NCBI GenBank assembly: GCA_963576475.1
Contig: OY754970.1
Span: 29,588,591-29,652,590, forward strand
DNA from: Molanna angustata
Taxonomy: Eukaryota > Arthropoda > Insecta > Trichoptera > Molannidae
Direction of reading: 5' to 3'
Length of the DNA stretch: 64,000 bases
The notes below the pieces were generated by a model. The model ran no database searches. It was given only the letters and a program-made list of their open reading frames with translations, and had not been told where the DNA came from. A program made the translations under genes and the position numbers. Within the stretch, counting starts at the first letter, position 1. The number at the start of each line of letters is the position of its first letter. Shown one piece after another: positions 1 through 12,033 of the stretch.

Positions 1-849
1 AATTAGTGAATTTAATAATAACAGTTTAATTGAATTTGTGAAAATTCCCAAAGAAATAATATTATCTATATAGGTACTTACAGTTCAGTGCCTTATAATA
101 AATTATTATAGTAAATGTATATCTCTTGGCTCCTTGGACAAGTTTTTAGGAATGACAAGGTTTTTTGAAACAATGTAAAAACAAATAATTAACAGTCCAT
201 TAAGAACGAATTATAAAAGGTGATTCAATTTATTATGTTAAATATTTCCCACGAACTCTACAGAGTGTTTTATATACGATTTGATAGGCACCTTTATCTT
301 TATAGATAATACAAACAAACATACCCACACACTCAAAGGTACACACATAATTTTATAAAATTTAAATTATGTGACCTTCACTATTAAGAAAATACACCAT
401 AATAATAATAACAAATGCGCCACATACGAATCTAATTTTCACATTATGTCTGTGAATTAACTGTATTTTTTTACTTAAATTAGACGTGTTTAAGTTCCAT
501 GAATTTGCATTGTAATTACATTAACTTGAATGATGGGAACAATCATAGTTGGAATAAAGTAATTATTTTTTAAATTAAAAAGGTAGGTACAGAAGATATG
601 ACAGTAAAAAATACATAGGATATCGTAATTAGAAATTCTTTACGAAAATAAGTAACCTTGTGCTACGGGGAGGAGTTAAAATATTACTACAATTCATATA
701 AAGACACACAAAACTTAACACACACACATACAATACTAACATTCATATGGTACAATGAGGAGGAGATTAATGTTTAAAGTGTTACCACAAAAAAAAAAAA
801 AACAAGTGGCGAAATCAATTAATGGGAGGAGACCATCAAGGAAAAACTT
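1..849. other. AT-rich stretch without recognisable gene
   Basis: Low-complexity AT-rich DNA. I see no conserved reading frame, RNA gene or repeat boundary here. The ATG at 755 opens a short frame, but only its distal part (from about 850) looks like a known protein family. Confidence 0.5.
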
Positions 850-1135
850 TGTCAAGCTATGTAACTATCATACAGAAAACCTTTACAACGAGTTCAAAGT
901 ATTTGACCCTAGACAAACATACATCCAATACATTCTGACTTACTTTCATAAAAGTATTCTGCAATACCCGAGAATACAACAATCTATAAACACACGAACA
1001 AGTACAAACCTAAATTACACACTCCCACATATGAAAACATCTTTTGGTCAAAGAAATTTTTCATTTATTGCCCCTCGACTCACCTGTATACAGGTAGCTG
1101 TTATATTTGTTTATTGATATGGTTTACCATTTATA
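850..1135 (+). pseudogene. LINE reverse-transcriptase C-terminal fragment
   Basis: The plus frame contains LYNEFKVFDPRQTYIQYIL, then QQSINTRTSTN and FGQRNFSFIAP. This matches, by eye, the fragment at 37150-37720 (DLYNKFKVFDPKQIF, QQSIATRASTS) and is related to the C-terminal regions of the minus-strand LINEs at 6139-7245 and 53540-55560. It therefore looks like the post-RT C-terminus of one non-LTR retrotransposon lineage. There is no RT catalytic motif and no complete frame, so it is a dead 5'-truncated fragment. The following 1240-1345 (ending in an AT tail) may be its 3' UTR, but that is inference. Confidence 0.6.
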
Positions 1136-1519
1136 ACTACCTGTATACAAACATATTATTAGTCTCCACCCACTACCATTGTTCAATACTTTGTAGATAC
1201 TGACCAATCAAAAAAAGTGTAAGATCAACCCTTCTACCTATATAACCCGACAGAAACTCCACGCCATCATAGTCTTGAAGATGCCCTAGCAAGGCGAAAT
1301 AGCTATCGACTAATTAACAAATATACGTAGAATTTAAAACAAATTGTTTTATTTTTAATACAAACATAGACTACTATGAGAATTAATGTGTCCATAATAA
1401 AGGATCGTCTGTCGTTGATCTGATTAGAGCGCTTTCTTCGATTTTTTGGTTACAGAACCAGAAAGGGCCCTTATAAGATCGAGAAGCTCATCATACTAGG
1501 AAGAGTTGAGGGTATAGGG

Positions 1520-1545
1520 CAGAGGTACCCAACCTTTTTGATCTA
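1520..1545 (+). repeat. possible hAT-type transposon terminus
   Basis: The sequence CAGAGGTACCCAACC followed by TTTTTGATC resembles the CAGRGGTNCCCAACC termini of many hAT elements. I found no matching inverted end nearby, so this would be a solo or degraded end. Confidence 0.25.
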
Positions 1546-1606
1546 CCGCCCTCTTTTCGAAAAGAAAAATACTCACCGCCCCCTTTTCTCACATGCATCG
1601 GATTGC

Positions 1607-1638
1607 AGAAGTCAATATCCACTTGGATATTGACTTCT
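1607..1638. repeat. perfect 14-bp hairpin
   Basis: AGAAGTCAATATCC, a 4-base loop (ACTT), then the exact reverse complement GGATATTGACTTCT. It lies 90 bp inside the hAT-like end. Function unknown. Confidence 0.8.
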
Positions 1639-1828
1639 GAGTTGAACGGGTGTGCGCTCGCCGCCAATTCAAAACACAACTCAATATACAAGTCGAAACC
1701 CCATGAAAATGGTCAGTGCTATCTGTCTGAAACGTTGGGAGTTAAACAACAGTCTTTCTCAAGACTATACGCGGGTAACCCTAGAAAACAATCCATCATC
1801 TTTCACCCGCGAAAATCTTAATATTAAC

Positions 1829-1988
<160 letters not shown>

Positions 1989-1989
1989 A

Positions 1990-2690
1990 TTTCGTATAGG
2001 GCGTTTCGTAATAATATGATTTCGGCATGTCGGTCATACAAATTAGTATGTAGAGAAGTCAAATTATGAGAATCGGTTCCCTAATTGATAATTCAGACGG
2101 TCGAATGTATGAAGACAAATGAAATATGTAATCATCATACATCGGTGTTACGTATTCTCACATCATGATGTTGTATCATGCTCCTCCGTAGATAAGTGAG
2201 TGAAAGTAAAAGTATGTACTATGATACTATCCTGAATGACCACTTTGCTGACCAACGCCGACCACTTTCCTTCACTTGACAAACAGCATCCGATCTTCCG
2301 CTATGTGTAATTTGACCTGTCACGAGATAATATCAGAGATTCGTTATTGTTTCTATTGTCGTTACTAAACAAGCCAGCATCTGTAAGTTACAGGTAGAAT
2401 ACTATTTTGACTTAGGTACTTTTTAATTCTTGTAAATAAATAAATAAATAAATACATTTATTTACTTGAAAACATTTGGTTCACTAATCATAAAATATAT
2501 TGTTCGAACGAAATCAATAATCTTAAAATAATATATTGTTTTTTGTTATGCCAGCTGTTCAAAAATGAAAATAAATTGTTTTGTTTGATTTGTCATATGT
2601 TCATTTATGGGTTCATCATTATTTTTTAATGACTATATCAAATTTATTTATATTTTTTACTAATAAGTAATCGTTTGTAATGTGAATACT
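1990..2690. other. AT-rich spacer
   Basis: No gene or element boundary recognised. It contains a short TAAA run near 2437-2455, which could be the tail of an old retroelement. Confidence 0.4.
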
Positions 2691-2724
2691 TTAACTTAAC
2701 ACATATCAGGTATATAGGATCTCA

Positions 2725-2874
2725 GGGGGGCAAGTCTGGTACGATTGACGAAATCAAAACCATAGTGATTACCCATATCATGGATATAATTATTATATGG
2801 AGTTCTATAATTATATCCATGATATGGGTAATGACGAGGGTTTTGAATTCGCCGGTTGGACCAGACTTGCCCCC
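2725..2874. mobile_element. foldback MITE, copy 1
   Basis: About 150 bp bounded by GGGGGGCAAGTCTGGT and its inverse ACCAGACTTGCCCCC. The centre is a perfect 26-bp inverted repeat (2768-2793 against 2807-2832) with a 13-base loop. A second copy with the same ends and core lies at 12668-12851, so this is a family. Right-hand flanking sequence reads as a LINE C-terminal fragment (LRWDGYVRK), suggesting insertion into a retrotransposon. Confidence 0.85.
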
Positions 2875-3080
2875 TAGGTTGAGATGGGATGGCTATGTAC
2901 GTAAGTGTTGGACACTCAGCAAATAGGATAGAGGTTGGGAGACCAAGATTGAGGTATGACGACGAAAAGAGGGATACAGCACAGTTCTTAAAAAAATACC
3001 AGAGAACGGCAGCTGAATTGGGCGCAAAGTTGAAGAAAGCCAATATTCGATTTAAGCTGTACCTACCGCCATTAAACACG
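2875..3080 (+). pseudogene. LINE C-terminal fragment
   Basis: Frames here give LRWDGYVRK and then EVGRPRLRYDDEKRD, the basic GRPRLRWED-type tail seen in the large LINE frame at 4493-5740 (VGRPRLRWEDEV). The order of motifs is the same, but a frameshift separates them. No RT domain is present. Confidence 0.6.
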
Positions 3081-3089
3081 AAAATTGTT

Positions 3090-3830
3090 TGATATACCTA
3101 CAGGTACCTAAATATTTTCTATTTATGTTGACTTTTTAATGTTAATCATTAATGAATATTAAAAAAAAAGTTATTATTTGTAACCTAGAACGGACTGAAG
3201 AAGTGTTGAGTGACCTCAAACAAGGTGGTCTGAGGATATCAGACTACATAGTTGCTGGAGGCGGTTGGATTGGGTCTGCCCCAGGTCTGCCCGGAATAGA
3301 GAGCTATGTAAGTTTCAGGGGGAGGCCTAATATTATGTCCATTACTGGACGAAAGAAGACTGACAAAAAATAAATAAAAAACCGGCTATCTTACAGCAGG
3401 AAATAAACTTGCAAAAAAACAAACCTTTTAAGTACCTACAACTTAACAGATGGATAATTATAACTAGCTTTGCAAATTCTTTAGTGAATGTTGTGAAAGT
3501 TCTGCAGGTTTGTAGAAAATATTCAATAGATAGATAGGTACATAATAGTACATAGGTAATATGATAAGTTCCATTCTGTGCACACAAACACAATGTAGTT
3601 CTAGTCTGTATGAAGTTTAATTGCATTGATAAATGGATCTGTCATTTTAATTTGAAAAGTTGATATTGAATAAAGATACATGAATGTATCGTTCAGCACG
3701 ACAACGAAAAGATGTTCACTTGAAAGCGTGCATGTTGATTTAAACAGGTGTAGATTGCTACTTAACACAATGGATTACGTTTATTGCAAAAATAAAATAA
3801 TTCATATTTGTAGGTACACTATACACGCGT
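3090..3830. other. unassigned stretch with a 73-codon frame
   Basis: A short plus frame at 3152-3373 (MNIKKKVIICNLERTEEVLS at its start) resembles no family I know and has no coding-gene context. The rest is AT-rich spacer. Confidence 0.35.
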
Positions 3831-3839
3831 TCTGAAATC

Positions 3840-4085
3840 TTCTCTCTTGAATTGGCTGGTTTCAGAATTAAGGCAAAATATTTCTTAGTACATACATACA
3901 TAAATGGTAAACAAACATGCTCCTACTTTTGTCATATTTCTCACAGTAAAATTTTCAATTTTAAAATTAAACAAGTGGGTTGTGGCCAACGCTATGCTTC
4001 TCACTACAAGGTCACTAAAGTATTCAAATTTTGTATTGAAAATTTTCAGCATTCTCATGAAATGAGTTTGTTAAATAATTTGTGA
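3840..4085 (+). pseudogene. possible transposase-type zinc-binding fragment
   Basis: The frame contains the spaced residues C-x4-C, a GCGQRYASHYKV block and a final HSH, reminiscent of the Cys/His N-terminal domains (FLYWCH/WRKY-GCM1-like) found in several transposase-derived insect proteins. There is no upstream start in a good context, no splice signal I can defend and no downstream catalytic domain. I read it as a remnant. The family call is inference from Cys/His spacing only. Confidence 0.25.
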
Positions 4086-4089
4086 TTTA

Positions 4090-4490
4090 AATGAACTTGA
4101 TAATTCTTCAATGCCTTTTTATGTAAGTGATGTGCCTTTTGAGCAATTTGAAAATGAAAATATCAAATTTTAAGTTTCCTAAGCTTGGGGCCACTTTGAA
4201 ATGTTTGACTGTTAAAAAAATTGAGAAGAACTGATCAAATCTTATGGGGCCTAAGCAAGTATTGGATATTATACAAATGAGTAAAATTTGAAAAGAATCG
4301 AACGAGTACTTTATTCTATAATCGATAAAATAGAATTAACACGCCGTACATTGTATATATGTAAGCACATAGTACACAACACACACACGCAGATACCTAC
4401 ATTGTGATGAAACTTTCAGAAATCAGTCTCAGCATGATACTTACTAGTTGATTAATTAATAAGTCCCCACTATATCCCCTTGGGTACTAA
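4090..4490. other. AT-rich spacer
   Basis: Nothing recognisable apart from a short CA-rich tract near 4372-4390. Confidence 0.4.
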
Positions 4491-4492
4491 CA

Positions 4493-5740
4493 ATCATATT
4501 AAAAGAAAAGATAGAACACTATTCAGAAACTATCATAGGGGAATACCAAGCTGGGTTCAGAAGAAACAGAGCAACTACTGATCAACTGTTCACAGTGAGA
4601 CAGATACTGTCAAAATGCTGGGAGTTCGACGTTGACGTATACCAGCTATTTATAGACTTTAAACAAGCGTATGACAGTATAAGTCGGGAAAAGCTCTACG
4701 AAATATTACTTGCTTTTAAAATTCCAACGAAGCTTGTAAGATTAGTGAAAACAACAATGAGTAGTACGAAATGCAAAGTCAAGATAGAGGGTGAGATGAC
4801 TGAGGGGTTCTTAGTATCTCAAGGTCTTAAGCAGGGCGATGGCTTGGCACCCACACTCTTCAATCTAGCCCTAGAGTATGTCATTAGGAAAACATCCGTA
4901 GACACAAGCTCCACTATACACTATAAGAGTAGCCAAATAGTGGGTTATGCGGATGACCTTAATATTATGGGCAGATCCCTCGCAGCTATTCGAGAAGTCT
5001 TTGAGCCACTTGAAACGGCAGCAGCAGAAGTAGGTCTGCAGATCAATAAAAATAAAACAAAAGCAATGAAACAGACCAGAAGCGCAAACCGTTGGCAAGG
5101 AAACACAATACATTTGAAAGACAATTATGACTTTGAAACTGTTGAAGACTTCAAATACCTGGGTTCCACAATCAACAAAGATAATGAGGACACAACAGAA
5201 ATAAAAAACAGAATAACAACAGGTAACGGAGCATTCTTCTCTCTTCTACCGGTGTTCAAATCAAGAAGTGTCCATAGAAAAACGAAAATCACGCTGTATA
5301 AAACCATTATTAGAACAGTTGTAACATATGGATGTGAAGCATGGACACTTACAGCCAAATCTGCTGAAATATTGGACACGTTTGAAAGACGAGTGCTTCG
5401 TAGAATTCTAGGACCTGTGCCTGATGGTGACGCCTGGAGGATTAGATACAATAATGAGCTGTATGCTATCTACAAAACTTCCAGGCTCTCTGTGCATGTC
5501 AGATTGAGATGGGCCGGACATGTACAGAGAATGCCACCACAGCGAATACCAAAGAAAGTTCTGTGTGGACATCCAGGTGGAAGACGAAAGGTTGGAAGAC
5601 CGCGGCTGCGATGGGAGGACGAAGTTGGAAGGGATGCTTCCCAACTACTGCAAGTGCCGGGCAGTTGGAAAGTTGCTGCAGAAGATAGGAGAAGCTGGAG
5701 GCGAAGACTGACGGAGGCCAAGGCTCGATATGGGCTGTAG
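4493..5740 (+). pseudogene. 5'-truncated LINE with long open RT frame
   Basis: An uninterrupted frame runs from about 4493 to the stop at 5738. It starts inside the RT domain (EYQAGFRRNRATTDQL), then shows motif A (FIDFKQAYDS), motif B (LKQGDGLAPTLFNLALE) and the catalytic motif C (GYADDLNIMG). A C-terminal region follows (VTYGCEAWTL, LRWAGHVQRM, GRPRLRWEDEV). This order is diagnostic of a non-LTR retrotransposon ORF2. The endonuclease domain and RT N-terminus are missing, so the copy cannot move by itself, but the absence of stops over about 415 codons indicates a fairly recent insertion. A fragment of the same family lies at 26757-26870. I cannot assign the clade securely. Confidence 0.9.
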
Positions 5741-6138
5741 CGCCATTGAAGAAGAATATCCCCTTGGGTTAGTGAGGATGAGGAGTACGAAATATTTGTA
5801 AATACTTTGTATAAATAGAACAAATAACTGATTTTTAAAAAACTTCACTTATTGATTAGGAAATATATATCACAAATAAATAACCCTTTCATAATAAAAA
5901 ACAAAGGTGTATATAACATTGATACCATTATTCACGCATACCTTATTCGCAACCCAAGTTTCTAATAGACAATCAAATAGAACCACATACAAACATAATA
6001 TACCTATGGATACCAACTTACAATTAAAAAAAAAATATCCGCATGGTTACGTTTTTATAAGAATTTGCAATGATGGCTTCTTCCAATGTAATTATTACCT
6101 ATGTACATACTCGCCTACATATAAATAACATTTTTGGT
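5741..6138. other. LINE 3' region and AT-rich spacer
   Basis: The first few tens of bases are probably the 3' UTR of the preceding LINE. No poly(A) tail or target duplication is evident. Nothing else recognised. Confidence 0.4.
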
Positions 6139-7245
6139 ATTTTTTTTTTTTTTGTAACATAAGAAATAATATACAAGGTACACATCAAAGTTTAACAATA
6201 CAATATTTTTACAAAAAAAAGATACTTAAGAACTAGATGCGGAATGTAAACTGCTTCACTAGGTTAAAAACCTGTTCTGAAGCAGCTTATAATTATATAG
6301 GTATATTGTTTAGGTGTGCGTGTGTGTCATTGTATGTTAACGTAGAGTTGTTTATTTATCACTGTCTTGTCTGTTTTTTTTTACCCACTTCTTTAATCCA
6401 CATTTAAAGCTGTTTATATTTGTAGTTTTCTTCAATTCAATTGGAAGCAAATTGAAAATTTTTACTCCAAGGAAATGAAAATTTCTTTGTCCATAAATCG
6501 ATTTGGTTCTCGGTATCTGTATATTTGCTTGTCTAGTCTGTCTAGTCTGACGTGTAGTTTGGGTCGATTGGAAGTCGTTAAGGTGTGAATAGATATAAGT
6601 GCAAATGTTTTTAGCATATAACTGTGGTATGTCTAGGATGTCAAGTTTTTTGAATAGTTCGGCTGAGGGTGTGCGAATAGGTACATTAAATATTATTTTC
6701 AAAACGGATTTTTGGGCTTTAACTATTGAATCTATATTTGTTCTGTAAGTGCCACCCCACCCTATAATACCATATTCTACTATTGATTGGTAAAGTGAAT
6801 AGTACATTAATTTAATGACAGATTTCGGTAAAACATTTCTGATGGAGCGAAAAATGAAATTAATTTTTTTTAATTTCATGCTTAATATTGAGATATGGGG
6901 TTTCCATTTTAAACATTGGTCAATTGTTATTCCCAAGTATTTCGTTTGTCTAGTTTTTTTTATTTCAGTACATATACAGTTACTTTGTTGGTCTTTGCAG
7001 TCATGAATTTTCAGTGGTCTATTTTCATTTGGTTGTCCCTGGTCCGTTTTGGTAAAAGTTATGTATACTGTTTTGTCATTGTTTAATGTAAGTGTGTTAC
7101 AGTTTATCCAGTTTTTAATAAGATGCATCCCACTTTCTGCTTTTTTGTAAGTAGATTCCCAGTTTTTATCAAAACATTGTCATCTGCAAAACTTATGATT
7201 TGTCCTCCTATATTCATATTGCATATATGAATATAGGAGGTATGT
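6139..7245 (-). pseudogene. 5'-truncated LINE, minus strand
   Basis: Reading leftward, a frameshifted RT motif C (ISFADDNVLI, around 7160-7215) is followed by an open frame from 7128 to 6352 with the usual post-RT features (KYLGITIDQCLKW, SIVEYGIIGWGG, YGQRNFHFLGVKIFNLLP). The 3' UTR ends in a poly(T) run on the plus strand at 6139-6153, that is, a poly(A) tail. The 3'-terminal ~45 bp recurs at 38342-38400. It belongs to the same lineage group as the fragments at 850, 37150 and 53540. The 5' break at about 7240 coincides with a perfect foldback. Confidence 0.88.
7204..7240. repeat. 16-bp perfect inverted repeat at LINE 5' junction
   Basis: CCTCCTATATTCATAT, five bases, then ATATGAATATAGGAGG. 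One arm is LINE coding sequence (the NIGG part of NIGGQIISFADD in translation), so the other arm is an inverted duplication made at the truncation point. Confidence 0.8.
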
Positions 7246-8379
7246 ATGCAATATTTGTTTTGATTATTTAAGAAACGTATTTTATCTTATATCGGAGGTG
7301 ATGATCTAAGATTTTTATAACAGATTCAACATTTACCATTATGGAAGCTAGTAAAATACTGAAGTAGATTGTTCAACTGCTGTATGTAAGTATACGTATA
7401 CAACCTAATAATTTACTGTTGTAAAATTTAGCATTATTGTACAAAAACATATTTTTTAAAGAAATTTGCGGACTAAATGCCCGTAGGCAATTTCTGCCAC
7501 AAGGTATGTAGGTACACAATAATATTTCTCGATACATAAAAACGAGAAAATATAATATTTATGCAGGTACCAATTTTTAAATAAAGTATATTTTTTGTAG
7601 AGAATGCACAAGTGTGAAAATACCACAGAACAGACAATCTATTCTGTGGAAAATACTCATATCGTGTTATTATTATAACATTTCAGGTAATATTATTGCT
7701 AATACATTTAGTATGAACGTATGAAGTTTGAAGAATTAATATTTCACAACTTACTACAATGATCCGTTTAAATTCAAAAGATGAATATCATCTCGACTAA
7801 TCGTTAATAGCATAACTCTGAATTAAATTTGCAGCCAAAGAACTTGATATGTAATTACAATAGAAGTTAATTACTAACAACATTAGTAACAGAATAATAA
7901 CAAACTAGAGAATTTCTTTTTTAACAATTTACTGATTAGTAATATTGTATTTAGATACAGATAATAATCGGTAATTATGAATATCTCATGAAATATAATA
8001 ATGAATAAGATTCGCTTCATTTTGTAATATTTCAAGCAGTTACGATTTAAAAACATTGCTTTTTTGAATCAACAATTTATAATACATTGTTGTTAGACAA
8101 CATTATTTGAAAATGCGAATCTTGGTGAAAGATGCTGATGCTACGTAAGTTTATCTACATAGAATATTTTCAAAAAGAGATAAGTCAATAATATTTAAAT
8201 AAATATAAGGTAATCCAATGAAATTCATGATTGAATGAGCACATAAAGTGATAACGTAAATCAGACGTGACAAGTCCGAAAGTTTTTATGAACAATTGTA
8301 TTCCTTCTTTGTCTTTGATGAGATACTAATAATAAATTATTCTGTGTTAAGATATGACAGAAATATCCAACAACAGAAC
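7246..8379. other. AT-rich intergenic stretch
   Basis: More than 1.1 kb with no convincing coding frame, RNA gene or element. A short segment near 8237-8280 (cacataaagtgat..acgtaaa) recurs near 13585-13620, hinting at an old repeat. Confidence 0.4.
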
Positions 8380-9060
8380 ATTACCCGGAAGACCTGCGAA
8401 AAGATGGAAGGGCAGTTAGACCTCCTTCTCCCAGAGGATAGTCCTTCACAAACAGGACAAATGACCTAATTACACGACGAAGAAAATAAGTACTTATAAT
8501 CTTGTCAAGAACAAATTACGTTCATAACAGTTTTATTAAACGCTGCTATAACAACTACACTCAACCCGATCTATTTAATCTGTCTTTACAAGCACTAAAG
8601 CTTTTTTTTTTAACATGTCTACGTAGGGGACACCAGCTATTAGGATTTGGGTCCATTTTGCTCTTACGAAGAAGCGCATTACGTAGCGTTGGTAGGGGTT
8701 TGCAATCTAGAGAGAATTCGGATTTTAAAAAGACCCGGGTTGTACGAAGGTGGAAACACAGAATTCGGAAGATCGTTCCACAGTCGGGCTACTGTATTAA
8801 TAAAGGAGTTAAAAAGGAGTTAGTAAAGTTTTCCTATTTCATCCTTCTAGTTCAGTTTCCTTACCATATCCTAAATCTAATTCACTTGATTAATTTTCTC
8901 TTCGTGGATTATAATGTTTTTTTTTATATATTTTAGCGAAGCATTATAATTAGCTTATTTCTTGGTTGATTATGTAACTGTATTGTAGGATTTTTTAAAA
9001 AAGCTGTTATGTTTCAGAACAGAATAAAATGAAATGAAATCTAAAATCTAAACTACTGCA
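8380..9060 (+). pseudogene. degraded LINE C-terminus and 3' end
   Basis: 8382-8410 reads as GRPAKRWKG, the basic GRPxxRW tail motif. 8502-8600 reads SRTNYVHNSFIKR followed by PDLFNLSLQALK, a common end of another LINE ORF2 type. The element appears to end at about 9010-9050 in AAAATGAAATG-like and TCTAAAA repeats. The long plus frame to 8936 beyond residue 33 is not conserved-looking, so I do not call it a gene. Two different LINE fragments may be juxtaposed here. Confidence 0.5.
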
Positions 9061-9329
9061 ATAATCTAAACTCAGACGGTAACCTTTGGATGTATAATAT
9101 AAGCATTATTTACAATCAAAGGTGGATCATTTTTATCGCAAGGCAATCTCTTTCAACCAGCACAAGCAACGTGAAGCCTTAGTTTTATTTGGAATAATAG
9201 TAAAAATTGAATAATACCTAGCCCGCCAGTGCGCAATATATTTGTTTATATTATATACAAAACCATTCAAAGATGCAAATCCACAAAGATTCGCCTTAAT
9301 ATTCCCGATTTTACTTTCCGCTGGAAAAT

Positions 9330-9966
9330 CATGAACATCAATAAAAGTCCACGAAAGGCAAAGAATCGACGCCTTTGAAATATGGTATCAATCTACTGGA
9401 GACGTATGCTTCAAATTTCTTGGACGACGAAAATAACAAATATATACCCATCATAGAGGAGTTGAAGATCGATGACAGATTGTCCGGCATATGTCTCAAG
9501 CGCGTTCTTCAGTTTTTTTGACACATCATCAGACTCGATGGGAATAGCATTGAAAATCTGGTTGTCGTTGGTGGGGTTGAAGGTAGAAGGGGAAGAAGGA
9601 GATCCTCCACAAGATGGAAGGACCAGGACTCATGACACGTCCTTGATAAGTTACAATTTTGCTAATCTTAAAAATGTGTAAATCAGTAAACAATTTTAAT
9701 CTTACTTACTCTACATTTAATAATAAAAAATGTTGACATCAAAGTTTAGTACGAAATTGTCATTAATTTTTGTTTGAATTAATGATTATTCATTTAAGAA
9801 GTCTGAGGGTGACCTGAAACTATTTGAATGAACTTCATGAGCATCAGCCCTGCTGATTAGAGCTGCCACTGGCACATTGGTGGTTGGAGCAATGAGGACA
9901 GCGGTGTGAGAGGTTGGTCATGAACCTTAGCAATGAGGAAGACGACACTGATGATGATGATGATGT
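9330..9966 (+). pseudogene. frameshifted RTE-like LINE C-terminus with GATGAT tail
   Basis: Three frames together give IDAFEIWY, then YWRRMLQISWT, then DRLSGICLKRVLQFF, then RRSSTRWKDQD, the collinear C-terminal blocks of a common animal LINE ORF2 (FEMWCYRRMLRISW type). At 9890-9966 the sequence ends in GAGGAAGACGACACTGATG followed by a (GAT)n run, the kind of 3' end known for RTE-type LINEs. Stops and frameshifts make it a relic. Confidence 0.6.
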
Positions 9967-10489
9967 ACAAAAAGAAAAATTACAATACATCTACTGAAAT
10001 ATCTAGCAGCGTACAAAAACAATCGTCTATGTATTGAATCAGCAATCGGCTGTTACATCTGCGGCCTTACTCTCCACTACAAATCCGATCCCAATACGAT
10101 CCCATTCGCTAAGAACCTACCTTTGTAACGTAGAATGAATGCGGTAGGTAGGTATGTTTTAATAGTAATAGTCGATAATTTGAATGTACGCAGGCGACAG
10201 ATAGGTAAGTTCTAAATGAAAATTTGAAATTGGGATCGGATTCGAGTTTCAAGAGTAAGGCTACAGAATGGAGAAAGCTAATGATAAATTTTATCACAAT
10301 ATTATTTTTACTCGCTAATTTCAGAGGCCGTAAACGATCATATTTTTATTGTTTTGCAAGAGTTATGTGCGCAAATTGCAGGAAGAAAAGTCGAGTACTT
10401 ACCTAATTACGAAATTAACAACGATTGTGTAAAAGCCACAACAAATCCGAGTTTTATGCTTAATGTCATAAATTTCGTTGATGTAAAAA
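9967..10489. other. AT-rich spacer
   Basis: No gene recognised. The plus frame near 10224 and its minus shadow have no family resemblance. Confidence 0.35.
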
Positions 10490-10640
10490 AACCCGATTTT
10501 TTTTATTGCCATAGGAACATATTTTTTTTCTAAATAAAGCATATGCTTGTGAACGAAATTTGTCGTGGCAGGATTCGAACTCGCGACCACTGTATTACAA
10601 ACCCAACGCGCTAACTACTCTGCCACCACCCATTTCACTC
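10490..10640 (-). mobile_element. tRNA-derived SINE, family B, minus strand
   Basis: Reverse complement reads GGTGGCAGAGTAGTTAGCGC then GGTCGCGAGTTCGAATCCTG, which match Pol III A-box and B-box spacing. The unique part TTTCGTTCACAAGCATATGC is shared with the plus-strand copy at 14104-14210. It is not a functional tRNA: the acceptor stem does not pair. Confidence 0.65.
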
Positions 10641-10650
10641 GGAATAAACT

Positions 10651-11200
10651 TTCCAACTATCGATTTGTTCAAGAAAATTTTATTCTCTTAACATATCGAC
10701 AAAGCCAAGATACGCAAGATTTGTATGCAGGGTCTATATTTTTCACGGTTTTTCCAACTTTGAAGTCAAAAAACAGCAATTTAGAGGCTTCGCAGCATAA
10801 ATGTTCTGAATACGGATTTAATCAGAATGCGAAGTAGAACATTTAGTGTGCCTGTGTGTCTCCCCCATTATAACTTTTGATCCGCTCAATTCACAGAGCT
10901 CTAAATTTCAGAATATATAGATAATTATAAGCCTACAAAACTTTAATACTCAGAATTTTTTGAATTTTTGTTTCAGTCAGGGGTTATCGACTTTTGAATT
11001 TTTACTTTATTTATCCATATAACTCAAAAACCATAAAAGCTAGATCGCTGAAAATTGGTACGAATATATAAAAGTTAAAAATCTCAAATTTATATTTTCA
11101 AAAAAAATTCCAGAGTTTTTATTATGTTAAAATTATGCGTTTAACTGCCTTTATTTCGAAAATTTTTGAAACTAGTATAGAAAAAAGCACATAAGTGCAT
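10651..11200 (+). mobile_element. recurrent ~1-kb element 'A', partial copy
   Basis: Begins CCAACTATCGATTTGTTC and contains the family landmarks TTCCAACTTTGAAGTCAAAA, GAGGCTTCGCAGCATA, TTGATCCGCTCAATT and CAGTCAGGGGTTATC. The 3' half is missing. Five other copies occur in this window (15627, 23279, 38580, 52461, 60183). The 90-codon frame at 10565-10837 over it is accidental. Confidence 0.8.
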
Positions 11201-12030
11201 ATACACTTGAACTGAAATAATATTTTGGCTATCGAATCCTAAGTCCGTTGGTGTATGATGAATTAAGTAAGCCTAAGAATAGTAACGATATTTTGTTTAA
11301 TTAATATTCAATGAACGATTTATTGTTCAATACACTTCCATTTTTGTTTAAACAATAGGAAAGTTATCGATTATTTATTTTTGCTACTACATAATACACA
11401 ACTTCACAATGTAGGAAGTCCGCCAACGTGCATGAATTTATTATCTATAGGCATCAACATTTGAATTCAGAATAGCAAATGTCAAAAATATTAACCACAG
11501 ATATTAAATTAAAAATATAAGTTTATTTGTACGTGTTTATAAATAAATAATTGTACACAGTAAGTATAATAATATTATATAATACCTATCTACAACTAAC
11601 ATCATTCGTAGAAAGTACTGACAGAAAAACAAATATTTTTAATTTCTAATTTGTTTGTAAAGGGCCGGATTCGCAATATTTCCAAAAAGTACAGAAGAAG
11701 AAAGCGTGGATAAACGCACCTAAAATAAAACAGAATGAATGTATTTATTTATGTTCAAAATAATACAAAAGGCGGGTTGTTGCCAAAAAGTTACGAGACC
11801 GTACAAGTATTTTTTTTGGATTCATATAAAAGAAACTATATTAAATAGAAAAAGGAATGCAGAATTTTGAGAAATGTAGTAGAAATATCGATCAGAATTA
11901 CATATTTGACAAATATAAGTGTTAACTAACTATTTTTAATGAATATTACGTTATATATAACACGGAGAATAGAGGACTATGTTGGGCTGCTTTCGGCAAC
12001 TCACAGCATATCCTTGAAAACAGGGAGGCG
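11201..12030. other. AT-rich spacer
   Basis: No coding frame or element recognised over about 0.8 kb. Confidence 0.4.
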
Positions 12031-12033
12031 CCC

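Noticed and set aside
8502..8936. 144-codon protein gene
   Set aside because: Only the first ~33 codons resemble a protein family, and that is a LINE C-terminus; the rest is unsupported.
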